Positions 1 to 5,497 of a DNA stretch of 9,416 bases are shown here, in pieces (within the stretch, counting starts at the first letter, position 1; each line of letters begins with the position of its first letter). Below the pieces are notes generated by a model. It saw only the letters and a list, made by a program, of their open reading frames with translations. It was not told the origin of the DNA and ran no database searches. Source of the stretch: Deltaproteobacteria bacterium (GTDB taxonomy: Bacteria > Desulfobacterota > Desulfobacteria > Desulfobacterales > ETH-SRB1); NCBI GenBank assembly GCA_019309665.1, contig JAFDFV010000136.1:1-9416 (forward strand). The letters are read 5' to 3'. Made by a program: the position numbers and the translations under genes.

Positions 1-6
1 TATAGC

Positions 7-92
7 TGGTGCCGAAGGCCGGACTTGAACCGGCACGGGTCTCCCCACTACCCCCTCAAGATAGCGTGTCTACCATGTTCCACCACTTCGGC
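7..92 (-). tRNA. tRNA-Leu (anticodon GAG), CCA encoded
   Basis: The minus strand folds into a class II (long variable arm) tRNA of 86 nt. The acceptor GCCGAAG pairs with CTTCGGC, followed by discriminator A and an encoded CCA at 7-9. The anticodon stem is CTATC/GGTAG with loop TTGAGGG, so bases 34-36 read GAG and decode leucine codons CUC and CUU. The T arm is GCCGG-TTCAAGT-CCGGC, and the variable arm can pair GGG with CCC. The gene starts 12 nt after the secG stop, so it may be processed from the same transcript. In E. coli the tRNA-Leu with this anticodon (leuU) also directly follows secG. I did not see a terminator in the six bases left before the window edge. Confidence 0.97.
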
Positions 93-104
93 ATATTGTA
101 ATTA

Positions 105-518
105 TCAGCGTTGAGAACTTTTCTCTGCCTGAACTGGTGAGTCAGGCTGGGAGGTCTCCGGCTCTGAAGCCGGTGCTGTTTTTGTTGCTTCTTCTTTCTG
201 CACTGGTTCCTGCGCCGGCAAGCTTTTTTCAGGCTCGGCATGCTGCTCTATTGGGGTTTTTGTGTCAATCATAATAGAATCTCCGGTTTTATTACCGGAC
301 ATGTATGCAAGCCCCAAAGATGTTAGCATAAATATTATAGCTGCCGCTGTTGTCGCTTTGGTTAAAAAAGTTGACGCACCTGTGCTTCCGAAAAGAGTCT
401 GACCGGAACCGCCTCCAAAAGCAGCCCCCATATCAGCTCCTTTTCCTGTCTGCAACAAAACGATCATAATTAAAGCTATACAGACTATGACATGTATTAT
501 TATTAATATTAGTGACAT
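105..518 (-). CDS. secG: Protein translocase subunit SecG
   Basis: SecG is the small auxiliary subunit of the SecYEG inner-membrane channel and assists SecA-driven preprotein export. The 137-residue product has a first membrane helix at about residues 3-22 and then the conserved cytoplasmic stretch QTGKGADMGAAFGGGSGQTLFG. A second helix lies at about 52-73. This is the standard two-helix SecG fold. The remainder (about residues 77-137) is a hydrophilic tail rich in Glu, Pro, Lys, Gln and Ser, longer than the short tail of many SecG proteins and probably disordered. The start is an ATG 16 nt after the tpiA stop. The ribosome binding site is weak, so coupling to tpiA translation is likely. The tRNA-Leu gene follows closely. 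Confidence 0.95.
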   Translation of the reverse strand: MSLILIIIHVIVCIALIMIVLLQTGKGADMGAAFGGGSGQTLFGSTGASTFLTKATTAAAIIFMLTSLGLAYMSGNKTGDSIMIDTKTPIEQHAEPEKSLPAQEPVQKEEATKTAPASEPETSQPDSPVQAEKSSQR

Positions 519-534
519 ATTACCGTTTCAATGT

Positions 535-1296
535 TTATATATTGTAATTGACAATCTTGCTGAGAGTGTCAGGATTCAGGCTTGCCCCCCCGACGAGTGC
601 TCCATCAATATCAGGCATGGCCATAAGTTCTGAAATATTGTCTGGCTTTACACTGCCTCCATACAGTATTCTGATGGAACTGGAAAGCCTGTCTCCAAAT
701 TCTTTTTCAATTAAAGAACGCAAAAATAAATGAACCTCCTGGGCCTGTTCCTTGGTTGCTGTTTTGCCTGTTCCTATTGCCCATACAGGTTCATATGCTA
801 TGACTATTGTCCTTAGATCATCCAGAAGAAAACTTTTTAACCCCTTTTTTAACTGTTTGTCAAGTACAGAAAATGTATAACCTGATTCCCGTTCTTTTTC
901 AGATTCTCCAACACATAGAATTGGTATTAATCCAAATCCTAATGCAGCCCTGACTTTTTTATTGACAGTATCGTCGGTCTCGCCAAAATACTGCCGCCGT
1001 TCTGAATGACCTATGATTACATATTTACATCCTGCTGATACAAGCATACCGGGTGATATTTCTCCTGTATAGGCACCCTCTTTTTCCCAGAAAAGATTCT
1101 GTGCACCAAGCGAAATACAGCTCTCCCTGATAATATCTGATACAGAGGAAAGCGCTGTAAACGGAGGTGCAATCATAACATCTTTCCCACTAGTTCCAGA
1201 TAAAAGTTTTACAAGCTGTTCTGATGTTTCAACAGCTTCGGAAATTGTTTTAAACATCTTCCAGTTTCCGGCAATAAAAGGTCTGCGATTTTCCAT
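535..1296 (-). CDS. tpiA: Triosephosphate isomerase
   Basis: This cytoplasmic enzyme interconverts dihydroxyacetone phosphate and glyceraldehyde 3-phosphate. The 253-residue length is normal for the family. All the active-site elements of the TIM barrel are present: Asn11 and Lys13 in GNWKMFK, electrophile His97 in IIGHSERR, catalytic base Glu169 in AYEPVWAIGTG with the flexible phosphate-gripping loop behind it, and the phosphate-binding YGGSV (212-216) and GALVGGASL (232-240). The ATG start is supported by a strong AGGGGGTG site 6 nt upstream. It lies downstream of gap, whose product uses glyceraldehyde 3-phosphate, but a 165-bp spacer filled by a palindromic repeat separates them. secG follows after 16 nt, so tpiA, secG and the tRNA probably share a transcript. 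Confidence 0.98.
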   Translation of the reverse strand: MENRRPFIAGNWKMFKTISEAVETSEQLVKLLSGTSGKDVMIAPPFTALSSVSDIIRESCISLGAQNLFWEKEGAYTGEISPGMLVSAGCKYVIIGHSERRQYFGETDDTVNKKVRAALGFGLIPILCVGESEKERESGYTFSVLDKQLKKGLKSFLLDDLRTIVIAYEPVWAIGTGKTATKEQAQEVHLFLRSLIEKEFGDRLSSSIRILYGGSVKPDNISELMAMPDIDGALVGGASLNPDTLSKIVNYNI

Positions 1297-1302
1297 CTAT
1301 TT

Positions 1303-1310
1303 CACCCCCT
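1303..1310 (-). promoter_or_regulatory. Strong ribosome binding site of tpiA
   Basis: AGGGGGTG on the minus strand lies 6 nt before the tpiA ATG. It lies just outside the palindromic repeat that fills the rest of the spacer, so the repeat leaves the translation signal free. Confidence 0.75.
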
Positions 1311-1330
1311 ATGAGGCTATTTCAAAATTT

Positions 1331-1457
1331 GGGCGGCAAAGTAAAAAGCTTCAGTTTCAAGGCACGCAAATCCTGAGCAGAGAGACGTACTTGTAGCTAC
1401 GTCGCAATGACGAAGGATGCAGCGCAACGCAGAAAATGGACTTTTTACGAAGCCGTC
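1331..1457. repeat. Palindromic intergenic element A (gap-tpiA spacer)
   Basis: This is a long imperfect inverted repeat occupying most of the gap-tpiA spacer. Outer arms pair GTAAAAAG (1341-1348) with CTTTTTAC (1441-1448), preceded and followed by a partly matching CGGC/GCCG. An intermediate pair is ATCCT (1370-1374) with AGGAT (1414-1418). The inner stem is GACGTA (1384-1389) with TACGTC (1398-1403) around an 8-nt loop. It carries the anchors CAAGGC (1358-1363) and AACGCAG (1426-1432) that are shared with elements B and C. It begins 4 nt after the gap stop codon on the transcribed strand. There is no T-tract typical of a Rho-independent terminator. Function is unknown; a transcript hairpin or a small non-autonomous mobile element are both possible. 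Confidence 0.75.
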
Positions 1458-1461
1458 ATAA

Positions 1462-2466
1462 TTAAAGTTGCGATCCAATCATAGCTGCCAGATCCACCAT
1501 CCTGTTTGAGTATCCCGTTTCATTGTCATACCATGAGAGCACTTTAACCATGTCATCTACTACCTGAGTTGTTTCAGAATCAACAATGGAAGACAACGTC
1601 GATCCGTTGAAATCAGAAGATACAAGCGGAATATCGCAATATCCAAGTATGCCTGAAAGAACTCCTTCCGAAGCGCTTTTGAGGGCCTGGTTTACATCGG
1701 GAACTGTAACTCCTGATTTTTCAACGGTCGCCACAAAATCAACAATAGAAACATTCGGTGTAGGAACTCGAATAGCGAGCCCGTTTAACTTGCCTTCCAG
1801 TTCCGGCAGTACAAGAGATACTGCTTTTGCAGCACCGGTTGTCGTTGGAATCATGGAAAGAGCTGCAGACCTGGCCCTTCGAAGGTCCTTATGCGGAAAA
1901 TCGATAAGGCGCTGATCACCTGTATAAGCATGTATGGTAGTCATTAGCCCGCATTTTATGCCAAAATTCTCAAGAAGCACCTTGGCAACCGGTGCAAGAC
2001 AATTTGTGGTACATGATGCATTTGATATTATATGATGTTGCCTGGGGTCATACTGGTTTGAGTTTACACCCATTACAATTGTAATATCAGGTTCTTTGGC
2101 AGGAGCGGATATTATAACCTTTCGTGCCCCTGCAGCAAGATGCTTTGAAGCATTTTCGTGATCTCTGAACAGGCCGGTACATTCTGCAACAATATCAACA
2201 TCAAGCTCTTTCCATCTCAGTTGCTCAGGATCCCTGATTGACGTAAAAGCAACCGGCCTGCCGTCAACCTCAATTGAATCTTCTTTTGCTTTAACTTCTT
2301 TACCAAGATTTCCATGAACTGAGTCATAACATAAAAGATGAGCCATTGTGGCTGAATCAGTGAGGTCATTAACAGCCACGACTTCAACGTCAGGATGATT
2401 CATTGCAGCCCTGAATATCAGTCTCCCAATCCTTCCAAAACCGTTTATTCCTAATTTAATGCTCAT
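1462..2466 (-). CDS. gap: Glyceraldehyde-3-phosphate dehydrogenase, type I
   Basis: This cytoplasmic enzyme oxidises and phosphorylates glyceraldehyde 3-phosphate to 1,3-bisphosphoglycerate with NAD. The 334-residue length is typical. The N-terminal Rossmann motif is GINGFGRIGR (6-15). Asp34 in AVNDL is the residue that favours NAD over NADP in this family. Catalytic Cys152 lies in SNASCTTNC and its partner His179 in TTIHAYTGDQR. The family signature WYDNETGYSNRM is near the C-terminus. The ATG is preceded by AAGGGA about 7 nt upstream. It follows the mannose-type EIIA gene across a 154-bp spacer containing palindrome D and precedes tpiA. I could not identify a convincing promoter in that spacer. 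Confidence 0.98.
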   Translation of the reverse strand: MSIKLGINGFGRIGRLIFRAAMNHPDVEVVAVNDLTDSATMAHLLCYDSVHGNLGKEVKAKEDSIEVDGRPVAFTSIRDPEQLRWKELDVDIVAECTGLFRDHENASKHLAAGARKVIISAPAKEPDITIVMGVNSNQYDPRQHHIISNASCTTNCLAPVAKVLLENFGIKCGLMTTIHAYTGDQRLIDFPHKDLRRARSAALSMIPTTTGAAKAVSLVLPELEGKLNGLAIRVPTPNVSIVDFVATVEKSGVTVPDVNQALKSASEGVLSGILGYCDIPLVSSDFNGSTLSSIVDSETTQVVDDMVKVLSWYDNETGYSNRMVDLAAMIGSQL

Positions 2467-2521
2467 AATATCCCTTATTCTTGTTTAAACCTAAATTGAG
2501 CGATTTTGGGCTTGATCTGCA

Positions 2522-2615
2522 CTGATCTCTTGCGCATCAAGGATTCGCGAAAATCCTCAACATATCCACGGGTATGCCTGCGGTTTTCGCAAACCCTTAT
2601 GCATCAAGATATCAG
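2522..2615. repeat. Palindromic intergenic element D (EIIA-gap spacer)
   Basis: The left half, from CTGAT at 2522, is largely complementary to the right half, which ends with ATCAG at 2615. Matched blocks include TCTTG/CAAGA, TCGCGAAAA (2545-2553) with TTTTCGC (2584-2590), and CATA/TATG around a central 8-nt loop near 2565-2572. It begins 5 nt after the stop codon of the EIIA gene. Parts resemble element A: both have AGGATTT followed by a CG-containing block and CCTTGA on the minus strand. It lacks the exact anchor pair of A, B and C, so membership in the same family is tentative. Confidence 0.7.
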
Positions 2616-2620
2616 CACAT

Positions 2621-3013
2621 TTAAATTCCACTTGCCAGAGATATACTCTTTTTGCCAAAAGCCTCCAGGTTTACCACAAGACTGCTCAGGTCTTCATCAT
2701 CTCGAATATTGGCCGCTCTTATCAAAATCGGGAGGTTTACCCCTGATAATACTTCCACATGTCCTTCTTCAAGAAAGGAATAGCTTAAATTAGAAGGAGT
2801 TCCTCCAAACATGTCTGTAAGAATTAATACGCCTTTTTTCTGATCGACTTTTTTTATTCCTTCGGCAATTTTTTTACGGAGAATTTCAGCGTTTTCGTTC
2901 AGATCTATTGAAACCGATACCATGGCCTCAGGCCTTTTTCCAAAAATAAATTCTGCCGCATCTATTAATGCATCTCCAAGATCACAGTGTGTAGTTATAA
3001 CTATACCTATCAT
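2621..3013 (-). CDS. PTS mannose-family EIIA component, stand-alone
   Basis: This is a cytoplasmic phosphocarrier domain of the mannose/fructose/sorbose PTS family (ManX N-terminal domain type), 130 residues. The likely phosphorylated residue is His9 in VITTHCDLG. The conserved block DMFGGTPSN covers 67-75 and includes Asp67. The fold is a single complete EIIA domain with no fused EIIB. The ATG has an AAGGAG site 5 nt upstream, and the gene begins 35 nt after rapZ. No EIIB, EIIC, EIID, HPr or EI gene is seen downstream, where gap follows instead. With ptsN and rapZ just upstream, a role in regulatory phosphotransfer rather than sugar uptake is plausible, but that is inference; partner proteins could be encoded elsewhere. 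Confidence 0.92.
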   Translation of the reverse strand: MIGIVITTHCDLGDALIDAAEFIFGKRPEAMVSVSIDLNENAEILRKKIAEGIKKVDQKKGVLILTDMFGGTPSNLSYSFLEEGHVEVLSGVNLPILIRAANIRDDEDLSSLVVNLEAFGKKSISLASGI

Positions 3014-3048
3014 AAAACTCCTTCTCAGGTTTTGGTCGAGTGGGAATG

Positions 3049-3912
3049 TTACAATCTTATATCTCTGTGTGTAATCCCAACCTGTTTACCTTGTTTATCA
3101 ATATGTTCATATATGGTCTGAGCAATAGAGACGGAGCGATGCCGACCACCTGTGCAACCAACTGCAATCTTTAAATAGGCCTTTCCTTCTTTTTCATATA
3201 AAGGTATTAAATAATCAAGTAAATCAAAATACTTCTCAAGAAATATAGGAGTTTCTTCATTATTCAAAACAAAATTTTTGACCTCTTCAGCTTCACCATC
3301 CAAGTCTTTCAGTTCAGGCACAAAATATGGATTTGCAAGAAAACGAACATCTATAGTAAGGTCAGCGCCATGAGGAGTGCCATATTTAAAACCAAAGGAC
3401 TGGATATTTATCCTCATTGGTACCAGTTTCCTGCTTTTCTGCGCAATATTGAAGACAATGGACTTCAGCTCGTGAACGTTACAGTGGGAAGTATCGATAA
3501 TTCTGCCGGCTTTTTCTCTAAGGTCTTTCAGTTGCTCCTTCTCAGCTCTTATCCCATCGAGAAGGCTTTTGCTCTGCGATAGAGGATGCTGTCTCCTTGT
3601 TTGACTGTAACGCTGTAATAATATTTTTTCATCTGCCTCAAGAAAGAGTATTTCAAAATTGTATCCTTTTTGCCTGATGGATTCGAAAACAGATGAATAT
3701 TTGGAAAGCAATCCTTTCTCGCGCAGATCCATTACAAAGGCAAGCCCTGCAATTTCAGGGGCATTTTCTATAGGCAGTTCCAGAAACTTGGGGAGAAGAT
3801 CAACCGGCATGTTATCTACACAATAAAAATCCGCATCCTCAAAGGCTGCAATTGCAGTACTCTTACCGGAACCCGAAAGCCCTGTAATAATAATTAGTTT
3901 TAAGTTTTTCAA
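3049..3912 (-). CDS. rapZ: RapZ/YvcJ-family nucleotide-binding protein
   Basis: This is a cytoplasmic P-loop protein. In E. coli RapZ binds the sRNA GlmZ and controls glucosamine-6-phosphate synthase, feeding amino-sugar supply for peptidoglycan and LPS; whether that RNA role exists here is unknown. The 287-residue length fits the family. Walker A GLSGSGKS is at 11-18, the block FKYGTPHGADLTIDVRF begins at 175, and the C-terminal signature GCTGGRHRSV is at 242-251. The start is a TTG, because the frame closes at a stop just upstream and there is no ATG in between. A GAGGA site inside the end of ptsN lies rather far (about 15 nt) upstream, so coupling with ptsN, only 5 nt away, is likely. Confidence 0.95.
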   Translation of the reverse strand: MKNLKLIIITGLSGSGKSTAIAAFEDADFYCVDNMPVDLLPKFLELPIENAPEIAGLAFVMDLREKGLLSKYSSVFESIRQKGYNFEILFLEADEKILLQRYSQTRRQHPLSQSKSLLDGIRAEKEQLKDLREKAGRIIDTSHCNVHELKSIVFNIAQKSRKLVPMRINIQSFGFKYGTPHGADLTIDVRFLANPYFVPELKDLDGEAEEVKNFVLNNEETPIFLEKYFDLLDYLIPLYEKEGKAYLKIAVGCTGGRHRSVSIAQTIYEHIDKQGKQVGITHRDIRL

Positions 3913-3917
3913 TTTTG

Positions 3918-4328
3918 TTAAAATTCATCGTCCTCATTTTTGATGATGGAAAAGATTTCATCGCTGTCAACGGCACTTAACAGCCTCTCCTTAAATGAAT
4001 CATTTTTTAAAATTCTGGAAATTCGGGCAAGCAGCTTCAAATGAAGACCAGTAGAATTCTCCGGCGTTACAAGAAGAAAAAAGATGTGAGCAGGTCGTCC
4101 ATCTATAGACTCAAGATCTTTCATTTTACCATGAGGAATTCCAATACCTTCACCTATGCCGGTGCTGCCGAGTCTTTCCCTCTCCATAAGAACCCGAACA
4201 ATTTCCTCCTTATTAACACCTGCAATACCGGCAACAGGAATTACCAGCTCTTCAATAACTCCTTTTTTGTCAAGTGATTTCAAGTCGGAAAGAATTGCTT
4301 CTTTAGGCAAAACATCAAGAATTTTCAT
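3918..4328 (-). CDS. ptsN: PTS-Ntr EIIA protein PtsN, internally shortened
   Basis: EIIA-Ntr is the terminal phosphoacceptor of the nitrogen-related PTS and regulates partners by its phosphorylation state. The 136-residue product has the expected N-terminal part, the block ERLGSTGIGEGIGIPHGK with phosphorylatable His66, and the C-terminal block ending in HLKLLARISRIL. Compared from memory with E. coli PtsN, about 17 residues are missing between HGKM and the following ESIDGRP segment: the join reads HGKMKDLESIDGRP, around residues 72-73. The missing part normally forms a strand and loop next to the active site. The frame is otherwise open, so this is an in-frame deletion, a real family variant or an assembly error. 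Translation starts at an ATG; rapZ follows after 5 nt. Confidence 0.93.
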   Translation of the reverse strand: MKILDVLPKEAILSDLKSLDKKGVIEELVIPVAGIAGVNKEEIVRVLMERERLGSTGIGEGIGIPHGKMKDLESIDGRPAHIFFLLVTPENSTGLHLKLLARISRILKNDSFKERLLSAVDSDEIFSIIKNEDDEF

Positions 4329-4361
4329 ATCATATACACCTACATCACACCAGTATAGGAC

Positions 4362-4382
4362 AATTGAAGATTGAAAAGTGAA
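4362..4382. repeat. AT-rich 7-bp tandem repeats, three units
   Basis: Three consecutive 7-bp units on the + strand read AATTGAA, GATTGAA and AAGTGAA, giving the rough consensus NATTGAA. The matching motif in inverted orientation recurs at 4505-4553. The units are degenerate and AT-rich, so confidence is moderate. Confidence 0.5.
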
Positions 4383-4466
4383 AATTTGTGGTATCGCTTC
4401 GCTCTTTCAATTTAAATGAACTACTCCGAAGCTTGCTTCGAGGAATTTAAGCCAATAACTCACGAA

Positions 4467-4484
4467 AATCTGTGTAATCTGTGG
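4467..4484. repeat. 9-bp direct duplication AATCTGTGT/AATCTGTGG
   Basis: Two adjacent 9-bp copies differ only at the last base. The motif resembles short intergenic repeats seen in other bacterial genomes, but I cannot confirm a family from sequence alone. Confidence 0.5.
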
Positions 4485-4504
4485 ATTAAAATTGACAAGA
4501 TTCC

Positions 4505-4553
4505 TTCAATTTTCAATTGCTTTGGTCTTCAATATTTAATCGACAATATTCAA
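4505..4553. repeat. Degenerate TTCAATT-type 7-bp repeats
   Basis: Two exact TTCAATT units (4505-4511 and 4512-4518) are followed by degenerate units in 7-bp steps: TCTTCAA, TATTTAA, TCGACAA and TATTCAA. TTCAATT is the reverse complement of the AATTGAA unit at 4362, so the two arrays are inverted relative to each other across about 120 bp. Confidence 0.45.
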
Positions 4554-4564
4554 TTTTATTCCAA

Positions 4565-4592
4565 TCACTGGCCACCCGACCACTAACCACTA
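4565..4592. repeat. ACCACTA-type 7-bp tandem repeats, four units
   Basis: Four units in 7-bp steps read TCACTGG, CCACCCG, ACCACTA and ACCACTA; the last two are identical. The final unit runs into the left arm of palindrome B. It is a third, unrelated heptad sequence within the same spacer. Confidence 0.55.
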
Positions 4593-4698
4593 TAGACTTT
4601 CAGATAATTAATTTCACAAGGCCGGAAGGAGGAAGGCGTATTAGTTATACGTCGACGACTGATAACGCAGTGAAATTATTTATCTGAAAGTCTATAGT
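4589..4698. repeat. Palindromic intergenic element B, near-perfect 29-bp arms
   Basis: The left arm (4589-4617) and right arm (4670-4698) are inverse complements with a single mismatch over 29 bp. They begin with ACTATAG and end with CTATAGT. The 52-bp interior holds a second small hairpin, CGTAT-TAGTT-ATACG (4637-4651). Anchors CAAGGC (4617-4622) and AACGCAG (4664-4670) are separated by 41 bp, the same spacing as in element C. The high arm identity would suit terminal inverted repeats of a small non-autonomous transposable element; no transposase is encoded in the window and no clear target duplication is visible. No T-tract follows, so an intrinsic terminator is unlikely. Confidence 0.85.
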
Positions 4699-4832
4699 TA
4701 TGGCCGATTCTTTCTTTATGATATCTTATGCGTGAGTTTTTCATGGTTTGAATGTATTATACCTGAAGCGGATATATTTCAAAGCGCTAAAGTGTTACAA
4801 ATTTATATTCTTTCATATGCTCTTTTAACCCG

Positions 4833-4945
4833 TATTTCACAAGCTGAGTTTGCTGCATGCGCAAGGCGCGGGCCATGAAGCTGTGGTACTTCACTGCGAA
4901 TGGCCTGCAACGCAGCAGATGCGGTAAAATCGGCTTGTGAGAATA
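4833..4945. repeat. Palindromic intergenic element C (after hpf)
   Basis: Outer arms pair TATTTCACAAGC (4833-4844) with GCTTGTGAGAATA (4933-4945), with one bulged base. Inner pairs include GCAT/ATGC, GGGCCAT with ATGGCCT, and GAAG/CTTC around a loop near 4881-4888. Anchors CAAGGC (4862-4867) and AACGCAG (4909-4915) lie 41 bp apart, as in element B, although the interior sequence is quite different. The element starts 4 nt after the hpf stop codon, so it would form a hairpin at the end of the hpf coding message. Confidence 0.8.
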
Positions 4946-4949
4946 CTGG

Positions 4950-5483
4950 TTAGCTGGTGGGCTCTATTAAACCGTAGTGGCCGTCCCTGCGTTGATATAA
5001 GACATTAACTTTTTCTGTCCTTGCATTTGTGAACACAAGAAAATTACCCTTCAAAAGATCCATTTGCATAACCGCTTCTTCAACATCCATCGGTTTATAT
5101 TCGATGTTCTTGACCTTTATTTCTCTTGTGGTTTCAAAATCCATATGGGCGGTATCTTCAGCAATAATGCCCTTTTCCCTGGCTTTCGTTCCACTTCTTC
5201 GTTCTCTGTTTTTCTGCTTGCTTTTCTTAATCTGTTTCTCAAGCTTGTCTAAAACAATATCAATGGCTGAATACATATCAACCGTTTCTTCTTTACCGTT
5301 TATATTAAGCCTGTCACCAATAATATTAATTTCAGCTATATGGCGAAACTTTTCAACCGAAAGAACAACATTAGCTTCTGCTGGATTATAAAGAAATTTA
5401 TCAAAGCGATTAAGCTTGTCTTGAACATATTTTTTTAAATTTTCAGAAGAATCAAGATTTTTAAAAGTTACAGATGTTTGCAT
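4950..5483 (-). CDS. hpf: Ribosome hibernation promoting factor, long form
   Basis: HPF binds the 30S decoding region in resting cells and inactivates ribosomes; long forms dimerise 70S particles into 100S through their C-terminal domain. The 177-residue product has an N-terminal S30AE/HPF domain (about 1-95), a charged Lys/Arg-rich linker (about 82-120) and a C-terminal dimerisation domain (about 121-177) with the typical KPMDVEEAVMQMDLL and LVFTNARTEKVNVLYQRRDG motifs. It is thus about twice the length of E. coli HPF, which has the N-terminal domain only. The ATG has a GGGAGG site 9 nt upstream. The gene starts 14 nt after the rpoN stop, so co-transcription with rpoN is likely. Palindrome C follows immediately. 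Confidence 0.96.
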   Translation of the reverse strand: MQTSVTFKNLDSSENLKKYVQDKLNRFDKFLYNPAEANVVLSVEKFRHIAEINIIGDRLNINGKEETVDMYSAIDIVLDKLEKQIKKSKQKNRERRSGTKAREKGIIAEDTAHMDFETTREIKVKNIEYKPMDVEEAVMQMDLLKGNFLVFTNARTEKVNVLYQRRDGHYGLIEPTS

Positions 5484-5497
5484 GCTAAAAAACCTCC

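Larger units (their letters stand above)
4329..4949. other. Long gene-free spacer between hpf and ptsN, built of repeats
   Basis: This 621-bp stretch has no credible coding region on either strand. From high to low coordinates it holds palindrome C next to the hpf stop, about 130 bp of plain AT-rich DNA, palindrome B, a short ACCACTA-type heptad array, a TTCAATT-type heptad array, a duplicated 9-mer, a small hairpin around 4424-4442, and a further ATTGAA-type heptad array just before ptsN. In E. coli hpf and ptsN are close together, so this spacer looks like an accumulation site for repeats. I could not assign a promoter for ptsN in it. Confidence 0.7.

Noticed and set aside
56..241. Short minus-strand frame overlapping the tRNA and the end of secG.
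   Set aside because: It is very basic and low-complexity, is out of frame with secG and runs into the tRNA gene; both overlapping genes are certain.
4700..4830. Possible small gene or promoter in the AT-rich stretch between palindromes B and C.
   Set aside because: I found no open frame with a ribosome binding site and no convincing pair of promoter hexamers.
4589..4945. Palindromes B and C as Rho-independent terminators.
   Set aside because: Neither has a run of T residues after the stem on the transcribed strand, and the stems are much longer than usual intrinsic terminators.
5029..5391. Open frame on the + strand opposite hpf.
   Set aside because: It is the antisense shadow of a well-supported gene, without a family match or ribosome binding site. 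The same holds for the + strand frames at 548-733, 1586-1915, 2506-2793, 3370-3582, 4041-4277, 8303-8506 and 8961-9254.
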